Source of the DNA: Patella vulgata
Lineage: Eukaryota; Mollusca; Gastropoda; Patellidae
Assembly (NCBI RefSeq): GCF_932274485.2
Contig: NC_065886.2
Span: forward strand, 49,773,501-49,837,500
Direction: 5' to 3'
DNA length: 64,000 bases
The notes under the pieces were generated by a model that saw nothing but the letters and a program-made list of their open reading frames with translations, did no database searches and was not told where the DNA came from. A program made the position numbers and the translations under genes. Each line of letters opens with the position of its first letter. Position 1 is the first letter of the stretch. Positions 1 to 10,247 of this stretch are shown here, piece by piece.

Positions 1-231
1 AAACATAAAACCAAACGAAATAAATTAGATTGGAGATTGATAAATTCAAGAGAAGAAACATGAGACAAAAGAATGTACGAAACAATTAGGCTCCAGTTTG
101 CTTTAAATCACTTGATCAAAAAATGTTATTTTTTTTCTTCAGTGTGACAGCAATATAGTAAATTGTGAATAATGTTATACTGTTATTTTTAGGTAGACCT
201 ACATGTACATCACATCTAACTGACCACTTAC

Positions 232-3200
232 TTAGTTCCTCACGTTCATCATTAACAGTTTCCAACCAACATACATCCAAGTCATCTAAATCATATCGTA
301 CTACCATTTCTGAAAGTTGGTTCATTCCTGTCAATTCATGACATCCCTGACGATAGCTCTCATCTTGTACAGCATGTAGAAATTTTCTAGGTCTAAAATA
401 CATAAATATACCATTATTGAACAGCTTAACAAAGTAACAATAATATAATCCAATCAATTCATTCCTCTTCAAAAATCTTACAAGTACCAAGTATTAACTA
501 GTATAGTATAAATACGACAAACAGTACAGACGAATACATGAAATACACCAATCTATACTCACATTTTAAAATCACCATTTTTGCATTTTTCTCTTATTTC
601 TCTGAAAAAATAAGAGATGAAGAAGATATTCAATAAAATTGGTATAATTAGTACAATATGCCATTTTCCCCTCGCATAAATTATTTCCTAATGTTATATC
701 ACCCACAGGGCTTAAATCAACCTAACAGGTTACCACACAGGTTTCCTGAAAATGATTTATGGTAACCCATCAAGTTTTCTGCTATGTATGTATTATTAAT
801 GACAATGTCTATAGTAACCTGTAGAAATTGAGGAGTAAAAGATCAGAATTCAATAAAATTGAGAAATGAAGTCTTTTTTTCTTTGTTTTGTTTAAATTTA
901 TATAATATTAAATATGAACATAACTTTGTACAACAAACAGAATATGAATGAATACTTTTGCCCACGTATGTAGTTAACCCTGTCAACCTATGAAAGCAAC
1001 GATTCAGAACTTTGACCCTTCACATCGCTTCTTGTCATATTTCAGTGTAGCGTGTACTACATATCTTACAGGTAAGTTATGTCAGTTTATTAGAGACTTT
1101 TGGCAAGTGGAATTTTTCCCATCCGTATAACGTATTCGTATCGTCACCTGATACGTTGTGTTAATTTAGTTTTAGAGTTTTGGTAGATTTTCGCGCCGCG
1201 TACGTATGGGTAGCTGAGCTGAGCGTAGTTCTATTACAGCATAATGGCAGTTATCTACCAAGATCAACATCAGTACTAATCAAGTACCTAGCCTACAAAT
1301 TCCTGAAGGGAGTGAAGTCGTCTTTGCCATGGTTAAAATCACTTCAAATATACACCTTCGTGTTCTAGGATATACATATATTCATAAAAACGCTACGGTA
1401 CAACATTTCAGCGTCTAAAAGTAGCAAAACATACGGTAAAAAGACGACGATGTTATACGGACCTTTTCCGTATGAAAGCTGTTCGATACGTGCTGCCGTA
1501 TCCGTGTGCCGTATCACGTATGAGAAATACACACGCATTGAGGACGTCACACGCAAAATCGTTACGGATATGCGATGCGGACCAGGAATTTACGTTTGCC
1601 AAAAGTCTCTAATATCATCGCCCAAGTCGTCCAAGAAGTCATCATTGATGTCCCACGACAAAGGTCTTCAATACAACTGTCTCACAACTGCCTTTTTTAA
1701 AACGAACAAAATCGAGGCTGTGCAGTTGACAAGGGAATAAAATTGAGACACCAAGTATCACGTGATCGGAATGCCCTTATATTCGCTGGGGAAATCGCTC
1801 CCTTTGTTTGCCTTGTTGTATACGAAAAAAGGAAGTCCTTCACGTTTAAGGGGAACTTTTGCTCCTGCTCCTCTCGACGCACGTCGGCTTTCCTTCGAAG
1901 GAGTCATTAAAGACTCCTGCAAATTAGCTAAATCGCTCTCCTAAATATTGAGATTAATAAACTACTTTCAGTTTTTGTTTACTTTTAAACTGCATATATT
2001 CAAGGTATCAGGAGCTTTTTATGGCTCTCGCACAATTTTATAAACATGACAGACTGAAACGGCCAATTTACACAGAAACGAATGGTCGTTTGCCCATTTT
2101 CTAAGCATGGCAATCTCCCGGTAACCCAAACGACCATTCACCACTTATTACCAACCCTGTTATACCCATTAAAATAAACTTCATTTCTAAATCGATAAGT
2201 TTCAATTCAAGTTTTCAACCTTATATAACAAAGACTTTTAAAACTATTATGCCAGTAAAACAATAGTCTTACTTGACTTTAGGTTCATTTAATATAGCCA
2301 GATCATTAACAGGAACTTGTACACCTTTCTCCCAATCTTGTCTCCATGTATCAGCTATCAATAAATAATCATCATTCTGTAATTGTTCTGAATCCGCCAG
2401 TTTCATAGCACTAATCAGATCTTTACGGTACAGCTGAAAAATACACCACAGAATGAAAGAAGACAAATAAACAAATATCAATCTGTTCAAATAAATTAAA
2501 ATGCTAATTAGCATTTAAATTGTTACAACTACATCAGTAACAATCAGATCTCTCAGAATCAAATGTTCCTGCCACTGTGGGCAAATCAAAACAAACAAAT
2601 CATGATAAGGTCATACAAAGAAAAAATAGTATTCTCAGACAATCCTTTATTGTTAATGTAAATGCTAATTAATTGTACATTCCAATCAATTACTATATAC
2701 ATCCAAATGAATATATTTATGTACATGTATTGTAGATAATGTATATTTTTAAATAACAAGATTGCTACATCCACTCTTTACCTCAGACCTTGTTTCTTTA
2801 TCATTTAATAATTTTATTGTTGGCGATACTAAATAAAACGGACATTAAATAAAGCTATTTAACACACACAACTAACTCTAATCCTGATCTACCTGCATGA
2901 AAATTATTACTTACCTCAGCTGGTTTGTTGTGGGGAGTAAAACTGAATGATGGACTACGTAAACCATTTGGGCCATGTTTACTAACTGGTGCTAAAAATA
3001 AATTAATTTAAATTATGAATCAAAATAAGCATGTTATAAAATTAATTTCAATATCAAATCTTTAATATATAATATGTGTACTGGTAAACTACAGCTCTCA
3101 AATTAACCACTGAAAAACTTTGGTAAAGGCAACAAATCTTTGGTTTTTTTATGTATTAATATTAGTTATAGTGTTACAATTCATTCAGAACAATAAAACT

Positions 3201-5890
3201 CCCATGTCAAAATCTTGGCATTAATTGTGAATTTCCAACGCTACGATTTCTAGGTACATGTAGAGTCACTGAATAAACAAATATCCTGATAAACAATCAT
3301 AATAACAAAACAACCTTTCAATATCACTTGTATAATAGCCATTGAAGTAGGTCAACAAAACAATCATATAATTTTGCTCTAAATAGCGTTTCCTGATATA
3401 ATCTAGTATATTATACTGTTGCTGACAAAGGATCATTTCTTTAAATAAATATATATCCTAATTACTGAATGTTGTGGCATAGTGATTAGTCGTACATAAT
3501 TTATTTCATGGAGCAATTTCAATTATGGCTGTCAGAGAAACTTGCATATGTGTTAGTGAAAGAGCACAAATGATGGACTTCATGGAATGAGTCAAACAAA
3601 TTTTGATAGCTTTATCTCCCCAAAAATTATGAAATTTTAATGACTGGATGACAACATATCTAGTACCAGATTAATTGACCCTTATAGTCATTGTATGTAT
3701 AGTCTGTCATCTACGAATGAATAAACAATTACAAAAACAACAATTTGTGTTGATAATAAAGAAATGATATGGTGCTGTAGTCGTCATTGTACATGTATTT
3801 GTACATGTCCAGATGACCTAATAATAGCTAATATGCAGCTAAAGGTAGGCACAGGGGTTCTTTTTGTGCCTAGAAAAATTCCAAATTGAAATACCTCAAT
3901 TCTACAAAATACCCTGGATGTTCACTTCACATGCATTAAAATGAAATGGGGTTTAACGTACTACTGTTCTACACCAACAGGGCTAATGAAGACGGGCTTA
4001 CGCCATACAGTGTGCTATGATGAAAATTTTGCCTGGACAGTTGCGATACGGCCTACTAGAATTCCAACTGCCAGTAGGGGTTTCAGGTCTAAGTTTCAAA
4101 TGACAGAAAAAATTTTTTATAAATATTTTGTGAAAATATACATAAAATGCTACCCCAAATTTTTTATTTCATCAAAATATTCTAATTAGATCCAAAATTT
4201 TGGAATTTTAAAATCCGAGATTGACATCAATGATGTACCGTAATCAAATGCTGTATACCAGTCAATGCGTGGCATGGCACCAAAATAAGTGCTTTTCAGT
4301 CATATCTTAGTGACGTCATAAGCGGTATTTTCTCTTCAGAATCGCTAGTATCAATTTTAAAACAGAAATCTGCACGTCATAATCAGCTCAGATTTATTAA
4401 AATCGTAATAATTTGAATGATAATATGTCAAATATTTATAATCTGGATGATACCACAAAAAAGTAGGATATATTTATTCGAAATTTAGAAAATTTTAGTC
4501 AGCAAAACAGATAAATCCCGTTTTCTAAGGCTGTAATTGTCGGATCTCGGAGTATCACGCATCATAATATTCACAAAAATGTTATCTATCGTTTGATTGG
4601 TTCTACATGTATATTAAAATCCCACGGAAACTAAGGTGCGGATTCACCAACGAAGTGAGCCGTAGCAATGAAAAATCCCCAGTCGCATTACGTCAGAGTT
4701 GTATCAATATACATGGGATGCGGGTCGGTTCATCCCACAACCGTTCCACCCCGGGCTGTTTCATCCCAACCTAATTTTTTATCGGGCTGTTTCACCCCCC
4801 TTGTTATTATAATAGCAGTCAATTAACTGAGTTGTACTTATCATTAAATAAACTGTTAAACACTTACTTATTGTTAAATAAAAAATAATATATGGAATGA
4901 ATAAGTTTTACTCGTCGATTTTTGTTGATTACTGATCACGACCGAGATTAGTTCACCGCTGTATATTCGTATTGTTAGTTAATTGCCGTTATGATTTTAG
5001 ATTAGTTCACCGATGTTTTTGTAATAAAGTATACTCATATGTATTGTTAGTTACTTTATGATGTCTAACATCATTTTTCTTCTTTATAAAAAGGTATTTT
5101 ATAATTACATATTGACAGCTTAATCACTCACCAAAATACATCATGAATCATGGGCTCTATACGTATTATCAAATAATCAACTAAATTGTGCAGGAGCCCC
5201 TTTTAAATAAGACAAATTAAATTGATAATTAATTTTAAAACTAATCGTTGATTTAATTTCCGTACACGAAATGAAACTAAACAATTCCAAATATAAGAAT
5301 TCATTTAGAATACCAAAATGTGAATCGTCACACATTGTGGTCTAAACTGTGTGATAAATGATAAAATAAATCGTAAATCAATGGAACTTGTTGTATGGTG
5401 GACATTGCATGCTTTCTTTTAACCTTGGGTTTATTTGAGGCGCCAGGTAGTCTGAACATCTCAAGATAACACATGACGAATTAGTGGCTTTGTGCAATTT
5501 TATTCTTTGATCTGTTCTATCACTGGCAATCCTGTTATAGTGAAACCAACTATTCATGATAAAATTGCATTGACATATTGTTATTGGTATTAATGTATAA
5601 ATAAATTATTAAAAAATTCATGTAATACCGGTTTTTAAATTTGTGGGATGAAACGACTCAATATAAGTGGGATGAAAGGACCCGTGTAAATTTGGGATGA
5701 AAAGCCCAGATGAAACAGCCCGGGGTGAACCGGTAGTGGGATGAAACGACCTGCTACGTTACTTGTACTACTTGTAGTTGTTACACATTAGATTTAGTAA
5801 TTATTACTTTTTTTGGATGGTATATAGTCTTCTTCATCATCATCGGTGCTTAACCTTCTTTTCTTACTGCCTTTGTTTGCCATTTTTTTA
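232..5890 (-). CDS. Jade: Jade-family (PHF15/16/17) chromatin protein, 5' part of the gene
   Basis: The Jade family supplies PHD-finger scaffold subunits of the HBO1 (KAT7) histone acetyltransferase complex and acts in the nucleus. Four coding exons join in phase: 5808-5890 (acceptor at 5891-5893, ATG at 5881-5883), 2915-2991, 2273-2433 and 232-392, giving 158 codons before the gene leaves the window. The start is followed by a basic and acidic patch ([18 protein letters not shown]). The third exon reads [15 protein letters not shown] and then [16 protein letters not shown], which closely match the conserved N-terminal EPL1-like block of human JADE1. The fourth contains [18 protein letters not shown], the block that precedes the PHD fingers in this family. 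The PHD fingers would lie left of base 1. All splice sites are GT/AG. I am confident of the family, less so of the ATG. Confidence 0.85.
1090..1612. mobile_element. 523-bp MITE with TA target duplication in a Jade intron
   Basis: Perfect terminal inverted repeats (TTAGAGACTTTTGGCAA at 1090-1106, its complement at 1596-1612) are flanked by TA on both sides (1088-1089 and 1613-1614). The inside has no convincing gene and is unusually rich in CGTA words, many of them part of short palindromes. Size, ends and TA duplication fit a Tc1/mariner-type non-autonomous element. The open frames inside are chance. Confidence 0.7.
2080..2139. repeat. 13-bp inverted repeat, small hairpin
   Basis: GAATGGTCGTTTG at 2080-2092 is matched exactly by its complement at 2127-2139, with a 34-nt loop. 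It lies in a Jade intron. It may be the remnant of a small fold-back element; no target duplication was seen. Confidence 0.4.
2992..3937. other. intronic stretch, nothing recognised
   Basis: AT-rich Jade intron sequence without a coherent frame, a clear repeat end or a splice-bounded exon. Confidence 0.5.
3938..4092 (-). mobile_element. SINE family A, 5'-truncated copy
   Basis: Begins with the complement of the family tail (an ATTTC repeat and GTTAAACCCC) and continues through the conserved CTGTTCT, GAAGACGGG and CATACAGTGTGCTATG blocks. The tRNA-like head is missing. It lies in Jade intron 1. Confidence 0.7.
4720..5754. mobile_element. non-autonomous DNA transposon with repeated TTTCATCCC ends
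   Basis: Left end GCGGGTCGGTTCATCCCA and the complement of the right end GCAGGTCGTTTCATCCCA form inverted ends. The match continues inward for about 50 bp through a shared CCCGGGCTGTTTCATC word. Several extra copies of a short GGGATGAAA word sit just inside the right end. There is no long open frame inside. No clear target duplication was found, so the superfamily is not assigned. It lies in Jade intron 1. Confidence 0.65.
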
Positions 5891-6315
5891 CTGAAACAGA
5901 AATTTTACAATACAACTGATGTCATTATAATACAATTAAAGAATGCAAATACCAGCATACAATATGTTGTCATACAGATCTAATGTTTACAATGTGATAC
6001 TAAAAATAGATCAATCCGACATTTCATTGGTTAAATCAAGCGGGTGAATTTATGTCATATTTGAGGCGTTTATTAAATTCTATCTTTTTTAATATGGTGC
6101 TAAAATTGTAGATGAAGACCTATAACATCAATATAGTGTATTTTAACCTATGTCAATTGGCTGAATGAACGAACTTTGAAATAAAATTTGACCTGACCCA
6201 AATTCCTAAAAAAAAAAAAAAAAAATAACACCATCGCATTCACGAACGACAAATTTTCCTTAATCTAATTACGTATTCATGACCGTATAAAACGTATTTT
6301 GACCAGAGTACTAAC
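5891..6315. other. presumed 5'-UTR intron of Jade
   Basis: Non-coding sequence between the inferred untranslated exon and the ATG exon. It includes an A-rich run near 6210. Nothing else recognised. Confidence 0.4.
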
Positions 6316-6481
6316 CTGGGCGTTCCGTTCTGATGCTGCCATAAATATTCCTGAATGTAGCTATACAAATTCCAAATTGATAATCGCAATATTAACTAAA
6401 TTATTAAAAGAAATTTGGAGATGGTCATTTGGCGCCATCATGGCGATAATTTTCACGTTATTTTAAGTCACGTGACCGGAA
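6316..6481 (-). promoter_or_regulatory. probable Jade promoter and non-coding first exon
   Basis: The Jade ATG exon is preceded by a splice acceptor, so an untranslated exon must lie upstream. A good donor (CCCAG followed by GTTAGT on the minus strand) ends at 6316. Above it lies a CpG-richer block with a palindromic E-box (GTCACGTGAC, 6467-6476) directly overlapping an ETS-type core (CCGGAA, 6476-6481). This layout is typical of TATA-less housekeeping promoters. The start site itself is not determined. Confidence 0.45.
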
Positions 6482-7125
6482 ATGAATATCAGTAAAACAT
6501 TATACAGCAACTGTTTTGTAGCCACGGTTTCGAACGCTCTTTTACATGGATTTTTGATGACAAATACACGCAATAAACATACTTGCGAGAGTTCAACGTG
6601 TACTTCCACGATGGCGATATCACAGAGCACAATAAACAACACGTAAACAAACAACTAAGGTACAGCTATGAAAGACTACAAGTAATAATTTTGTAAATTG
6701 AATGGATGGTACGTGGAAGTGGACAGGTCCAAAATGCAGAGCGGGACGATACGAAATAATTATGCCGGTTTGTTTACTGTTTTTTGTAAACATCGCGTTG
6801 AATGGCGATCGATTTTAAAAAAAAGTAAATCCAAGTGACCAATCTTCCATTGTAAAAAACAGATCGTATGGAAAAAAGAAAAATGCAATTTAGATTAGGC
6901 TACTTGTACTATACCGGTACTACTAGTAGTAGGCTACTACTGCAGGAAGTTTTATATAAAATTATTCTGAAAGTAATCGTTCATTCAAATGAGTATTATT
7001 ATTAGATTAAGACCCGAAGTCTGACTATGCAATTGTTAGGCCTATATGTGAATTTTTCTTGTATCGAGAAAATTACATTTAAAGATTATTTGTACTATAT
7101 AAAATCAGGGAATTATCAGAACATT
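6482..7125. other. intergenic stretch, nothing recognised
   Basis: Lies upstream of Jade. It has a few direct TACTAGTAG-like words near 6920 but no frame or splice-bounded exon that could be defended. Confidence 0.4.
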
Positions 7126-7129
7126 CTTG

Positions 7130-7700
7130 ATATACTATTTATATTCAATTTTGACGAAAACTGGAAATATAGGTTTATATCCCAACGAATATCTCAGTGC
7201 CTTTCGATATTACCATGTATCGGACCGTTACTTCATGGATTATGGCCCCTGATTTTACAAACAATTCACGTTTTTAGCTTGTGGACACACTACAGGTCAC
7301 AATTTTTTTTATCCGATTTTGATGAAACCTAAAATGTATGTTTATAACCGAAAGATCTCGGTTCCTTTCGATATCGGCGTAGCCTATATCGGACCGTAAC
7401 GTCCTGGATTATGGGCCCTGATTGAACGAAAAATCGCGTTTATAGCTTGTGGACCCTCTAAAGTTCACAATTTTTATCCGATTTTATAAACCGTTCAAAT
7501 ATAACACCGTGAATTTCGTGAAAATCGAACCGAAACTGCCCGACAAATGGCCGCTCCTCGTACGGACATAGTGTGTAAGTAAGTATTTAATACCAAGGTT
7601 GTGGGCCCTCTAGAGGTCACAATTTGGCGCATATCGGACCGTAACTTCCCGGATTATGTCCCTTGATTGTACGAAAACTCGCGTTTTTTTAACCGGTTTT
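7130..7700 (+). repeat. dispersed repeat family C, internal direct repeats
   Basis: Contains two to three degenerate copies of a unit with the words ATCCGATTTTGATGAAACC, GATCTCGGTTCC, GGACCGTAAC, CTGGATTATGG and TGTGGACCCTCTA. The same units recur near 34-35, 43 and 55-56 kb. It is non-coding and of unknown superfamily. The left edge of the large duplication (7543) falls inside it. Confidence 0.6.
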
Positions 7701-8389
7701 TCAATGTCTGAAACATTAAGGTCATGAATAAACGAACACTATCGATATTTGCCGTTCTGTGCCCTTCCGTTTGGGAATTATCCCCTTTATAAAAAATGGG
7801 ATATATGTTAACAAATGACAGCTTATTGCATTTCATCTGATATTGCTTGGTTTAGTATACATAGGAAAATAATAACCAATATTTTCGCGTAGATATTGCT
7901 CCTGGCATCTAAACGTGGCAAAACCGTAATGGGCGAAACATCATTAAAGTTGGTCGACATATTATGGACTGAAAAGTAAATGCTTCAACATACAGTTCCA
8001 GGCCAGGGACACAAAGAGTTGACACCTTAAACATCTCCACTTCTTGATCAACATAGTCCAAACCCACTAGAGGGATTTCTACGCAAATGGCTTTTCGGAG
8101 TAGCAGTAGCACGACCTCATCTGCATGTAGAGATGGGGTAGGATACGTTTTCGAATTCTTCGCTCAACATATTTGACGGTTTTCAATAAAATTTGTTAGA
8201 ATATTTGTTTTAATAAAGTCGCTGGACAGCGTGCCGCGATGGGAGGGGTTTCGACATGTTCAGCTACTAAAATCTCAAAACTGTTTCAGGAACACCCGAT
8301 GCATTTGTCACCAGCCTCATCTGCACGATAGATTTAATTTTGTTTTCTCTTGGAAAGATTTGCATATTTTTAGCACTTTGTACGTTCCC

Positions 8390-8456
8390 TGTTTTGTCTG
8401 TTGTAATACAACCGGAGCAGAACGGTAGGACATTAAACACCATTCCATTTCATTTC
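8390..8456 (+). mobile_element. SINE family A 3' tail remnant
   Basis: Only the last part is present: GCAGAACGGTAGGACATTAA followed by ATTCC/ATTTC repeats. It is duplicated at about 24270-24336. Confidence 0.5.
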
Positions 8457-9119
8457 TTGTAATAATAATAATAAGAGTTCTTATTATGTGCTGGACCCCA
8501 AACAGTGTTTTATGCTGAAATCGCTGACAAAATTTTCAGAAAATAGTTTATAAATATGAACACTGAAATGGGTAGGGTTTTACTTGTTGTCCAAAGCCGC
8601 TTAAAAGATGGGCTGTCCATAGATGTAGTGGTAGAGAGTTCCGTGTACATATATGTGCTGCATTATAGGAAATGATCTGCAGCCAAAGGTCTTAGGTTAC
8701 GTAATAAACACATGGAATCAGATTTCAAACGTGAACATGACAATTATTTTTGGAGATGATGATGATGATGATAATTAGTGCAGCCGTATTCTGTAGTTTT
8801 GTTTTCAGCCGAGATACCTGCCAAGAGGATGTCGGAGTTGTCCAATCTGGAGATTACTAGTGATCCGGTTATTGTCACGGCCGCAAACTACGTCAACGAG
8901 TGGCGGATATTACCAATATTTCGCAAGTGGAAATATCCCTTTCTGACTATTTCCGAGACGCATCTGTCACGGTTAGGAATACGCCCAAGAATTTTAACAT
9001 ATGGTCAAATTTAGACAGTCACGCCCAACTTCCCGTCTATGTTTTAAGGGGCCGATAATTATAGATCTTAGTTGTAATGTTATAATGTCTGTATTGTTTG
9101 TGTTGTGCTTTGTCGTGTT

Positions 9120-9610
9120 TCTGCAATGTCGCTTAAAGTAGCTAAGTCTCTAACTCAATATCATGAAAAATCTTCGACATAGAAAACACGAATTATTTGT
9201 CAATTCAAATCAACATTGGTCTTGTGGTCTTACAGGGAAAAGATGGGCTTCTGATATCCAATATTCAAGACAAAATAATCATTTTGTCATTGGTATACGA
9301 ATCGTGTACCATAATGCGTTTCAGCGCCATTTTGAACAAGGGGCTCAAAGAACGCGGCTAGATATATTCCACAAGTCATGTCAAATGGTGACGCTATATT
9401 CTTATCTGGAAAGCATGCGCAATAAATATCATCGGTGTAGACTGGAATAACCAGACGCTAAAGATTAGAAATTACAGTAAAACAGAAACAGTTGAATGTA
9501 AATCAGTTTATATACATTCAAATTACATTATTATATGCCTTGCGACCCATTTGTGTCAATTTCTTGGTCCCAAATATTAGCGATTTAGCTCCTTTAAGTA
9601 TGGTAGTATG
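9120..9610 (-). repeat. dispersed repeat family X, fragment
   Basis: Shares words such as CTAACTCAATAT, GATATCCAATATTCAAGACA and GATTAGAAATTACAGT with 62280-62760, and more weakly with 39680-39790. It is duplicated at about 25080-25610. Copy B keeps a segment that copy A lost. Non-coding. Confidence 0.5.
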
Positions 9611-9630
9611 TCGGTAGTATCAGTCGTGAG

Positions 9631-9890
9631 AGAAATGACGTTTAACGTCCACTCGACACAAACTAGGTCATTTCGGAACTAACATGGTTCAATTTTATTT
9701 CAATTATTCGCTTGCGCGTAAGGGTCTTTAGCAGTGGGAGGAAACCGGAGGACCCGGAGAAAACCCACGAGGTCGGACAGGCGACCCTACTCTTTGTCAT
9801 GTACAACCAGAGAATCGTAACCATGCCAGTTGACTCAATGGAAGACATTATGATACAACGAACACGCGCTAACCTCGCGCCCCTCCCCAC
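9631..9890 (-). mobile_element. SINE family B copy
   Basis: Read on the minus strand it has a degraded tRNA-like head (box B region TGGTTACGATTCTCTGG), the central blocks GGTTTTCTCCGGGTCCTCCG and CACTGCTAAAGACCC, and a tail ending in GGACGTTAAACGTCATTTCT. It is duplicated at 25651-25895. Confidence 0.75.
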
Positions 9891-10121
9891 ATTAATCGTA
9901 AATAGCCGTAGTTATTTTAATTTGTCCAAATGATGAGATGGTGCGGTTCCAATAAGGGCGGGACAGAGGCAACCTTGATAGGACAAATTAGATCATTTTT
10001 GGTCACACTTTATCGATTACATCAAATGTTGCGCAATGTTACATTTGAATTGCAATTCAATTCTAACTATACTCGGGATCTTAGTTTTTCGTGCAATCCG
10101 AACGACTAGTCAACGAAATGA

Positions 10122-10196
10122 AATGAAATGAAATGGGGCTTAATTAACGTCCTATACTTTCTTCTGCTTTATTTGGACTAATGAAGACGGGATAGT
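10122..10196 (-). mobile_element. SINE family A tail fragment
   Basis: Starts with the reversed ATTTC tail and the GTTAA..CCC word and stops after GAAGACGGG. It lies just downstream of protease gene 1 and is duplicated at 26420-26494. Confidence 0.55.
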
Positions 10197-10241
10197 CATT
10201 GAAAAAACACAACCAACAATTAATTAACACTTAACGTAGAC

Positions 10242-10247
10242 TTTATT
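10242..10247 (-). terminator. poly(A) signal of protease gene 1
   Basis: AATAAA on the minus strand begins at the last base of the TAA stop codon. The same arrangement is kept in gene 3. Confidence 0.6.

Noticed and set aside
1450-1740. 96-residue frame over the right end of the MITE
   Set aside because: It crosses the element boundary into flanking DNA and has no protein-like pattern.
8778-9014. 78-residue plus-strand frame
   Set aside because: The duplicate copy near 24800 has a stop early in the same frame (GAGTAG where copy A has GAGTTG), and no splice sites or motifs support it.
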